Shown: in pieces, positions 26,592-27,709 of the stretch
Position numbering within the stretch: the first letter of the stretch is position 1
Layout: every line of letters starts with the position of its first letter
Origin: a virus
Direction: 5' to 3' (one strand)
DNA: 27,709 nucleotides
IMG/VR virus record: IMGVR_UViG_3300047089_000014
Span: 1-27,709 of that record
Position numbers and translations under genes: made by a program
Notes under the pieces: model-generated
The model's input: the letters and a program-made list of their open reading frames with translations, nothing else
Told to the model about the DNA's origin: nothing
The model's database searches: none

Positions 26592-27709
26592 AGTATCCAG
26601 GCTTCATCGGGGTGAGCGATAAGACGCAGAGCGTCACCGCTAACCCTGAAGAGACAATCAACTGGTATTATGAATCGCAACCTCAACATGCGAAGAATAC
26701 CGCTGCGCTTTATCCGACACCTGGCTTCTCTGTCTGGGTAGCCTCAGGCGCCTCGATCTCGCAAGGACGTGCGTTGTTCTCTGAGAATGGGCGCACCTTC
26801 GGCGTGATGGGGAAGGATTACGGTGAGCTGACTGTCAGCACGACTGGCGTGAATACCTTCACGCGATATGGATTCGTCTCCTACGATACGAACCAAGCGC
26901 AGATCGTGACGAACGGGTCCAATGCGAATCAGGCCTTTGTGGCGAGCGGCACGAACGGTTATCTTCACGACCTCGCCACGAATACGCTCACGCAAGAACT
27001 GACTGGCGATTGCGGCATGGTTGGCATGCTCGACGGTTATTTTGCCGTCTTAGACCCACTCACCAGCACGATGCGTATCTCTGGTCTGAACGACGGCACG
27101 ACATGGGATCCACTTCAGTTCGTGTCTCGCTCGTCGGCTCCAGACAACTGGGTGGCGATGGCGATCGTGGCGCCAGACGTTTGGCTGATTGGCAGCAAGA
27201 CCGGAGACATCTGGTATGACGCTGGCACATTCCCATTTCCATTCGCGCCTCGCACCGGGCTGAGTTACAAGTATGGGATCGTCGCCCCATTCACGCTCAA
27301 AGCGTCTGGTGCGTCATTGTTCTGGCTCAGTCGCAATGATGACGGTGGCGGAATCGTCGTGAGGACTCGCGGCTATTCACCGACGCCAATCAGCGATGCC
27401 GCCGTCGAGACAGCCATCGCGTCCTATGAACGTGACTCCACCATCACCGATGCGGAAGCGTTCGTCTATCAGGAAGAAGGACACACCTTCTACATCCTGC
27501 ACTTCCCTACAGCCAAGGTCACATGGGCCTATGACATCGAAGAGAACAAGTGGGCCAAGCGTAGCTATTGGAATCCAAGAACAATGATGGATGAACCGTG
27601 GCGTGCTCGCGTGCATACCTACGCCTTCGGGAAGCATCTGACGGCAGATTTCACGACAGCCAATATTTGCGCGATGAGTATCACGACTGGCACCGAAGCT
27701 GACGGATCC
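26588..27709 (+). CDS. Packaged DNA stabilization protein, P22 gp10-like (partial)
   Basis: The frame starts at ATG 26588 (ATGA overlap with the gp4-like gene) and stays open to the window edge, giving 374 residues without a stop. It begins MKYPGFIGVSDKTQSVTANP, then NWYYESQPQHAKNTAALYPT, YDTNQAQIVTNGS and LDGYFAVLDPLTSTMRISGL. FVSRSSAPDNWVAMAIV, VWLIGSKTGDIWYD, FWLSRNDDGGGIVVRTRGYS and HFPTAKVTWAYDIEENKWAK follow. This order is the signature of P22 gp10, which closes the neck below gp4 and carries the tailspike or needle. P22 gp10 is about 472 residues, so roughly 80 percent is present. Family confidence is high. Confidence 0.88.
   Translation, partial: MKYPGFIGVSDKTQSVTANPEETINWYYESQPQHAKNTAALYPTPGFSVWVASGASISQGRALFSENGRTFGVMGKDYGELTVSTTGVNTFTRYGFVSYDTNQAQIVTNGSNANQAFVASGTNGYLHDLATNTLTQELTGDCGMVGMLDGYFAVLDPLTSTMRISGLNDGTTWDPLQFVSRSSAPDNWVAMAIVAPDVWLIGSKTGDIWYDAGTFPFPFAPRTGLSYKYGIVAPFTLKASGASLFWLSRNDDGGGIVVRTRGYSPTPISDAAVETAIASYERDSTITDAEAFVYQEEGHTFYILHFPTAKVTWAYDIEENKWAKRSYWNPRTMMDEPWRARVHTYAFGKHLTADFTTANICAMSITTGTEADGS

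Noticed and set aside
1-27709. tRNA genes, CRISPR arrays, insertion sequences and integrase
   Set aside because: No cloverleaf-like T-loop motif, regularly spaced repeat array, transposase or recombinase sequence was seen by eye. A tRNA scan would settle the first point.

Overview
The window is part of the genome of a tailed double-stranded DNA bacteriophage with a P22-type (podovirus-like) head and neck. The assignment rests on an ordered morphogenesis block from 8735 to the end: large terminase, P22-like portal, scaffold, P22-type coat, a gp4-like adapter and a gp10-like stabilization protein. The protein sequences do not identify the host. Every credible gene reads rightward. Most neighbours overlap by a few bases (ATGA, GTGA, TGATG, TAATG), so nearly the whole window looks like one long transcription unit. 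No tRNA, CRISPR array, integrase or insertion sequence was seen.

Region by region: 1-249 is noncoding and holds a cluster of four TAGTATCCA-type boxes and a strong TTGACA/CATAAT promoter. That promoter should start transcription almost on the ATG of a small Cro/CI-like helix-turn-helix gene, giving a leaderless message like that of lambda cI from PRM. 550-1520 carries a replisome-organizer-like gene whose linker DNA contains dyads and iterons, a candidate origin. 1517-8732 is an accessory region of about 26 small genes. It includes many short Cys-pair (zinc-ribbon-like) proteins, a secreted membrane protein, a Tat-signal protein, a DUF1064 nuclease-fold protein, a DUF551 protein, an HNH nuclease, and a ribbon-helix-helix regulator with its own promoter and palindrome. 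It also holds a radical SAM gene bracketed by an exact 27-bp direct repeat.

8735-16875 is the packaging and capsid module: TerL, several small genes, portal, two small proteins that share one C-terminal peptide, scaffold and coat. 16880-25521 holds about ten virion or adhesion genes rich in beta-strand sequence. Among them are a proline-rich repeat fibre interrupted by a lectin-like domain and a 464-residue probable beta-propeller. 25551-27709 returns to the P22 neck with gp4 (carrying an extra N-terminal Ig-like domain) and a gp10 homologue cut by the window end.

The expected logic is that early regulators control a long polycistronic message, the replication gene fires from an origin in its own sequence, and TerL, portal, scaffold and coat build and fill the head. 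The gp4 and gp10 homologues then close the neck, and the inserted adhesin block provides host contact. A recognisable small terminase, lysis genes, DNA polymerase and the remaining P22 tail and ejection proteins are not visible here and may lie outside the window.
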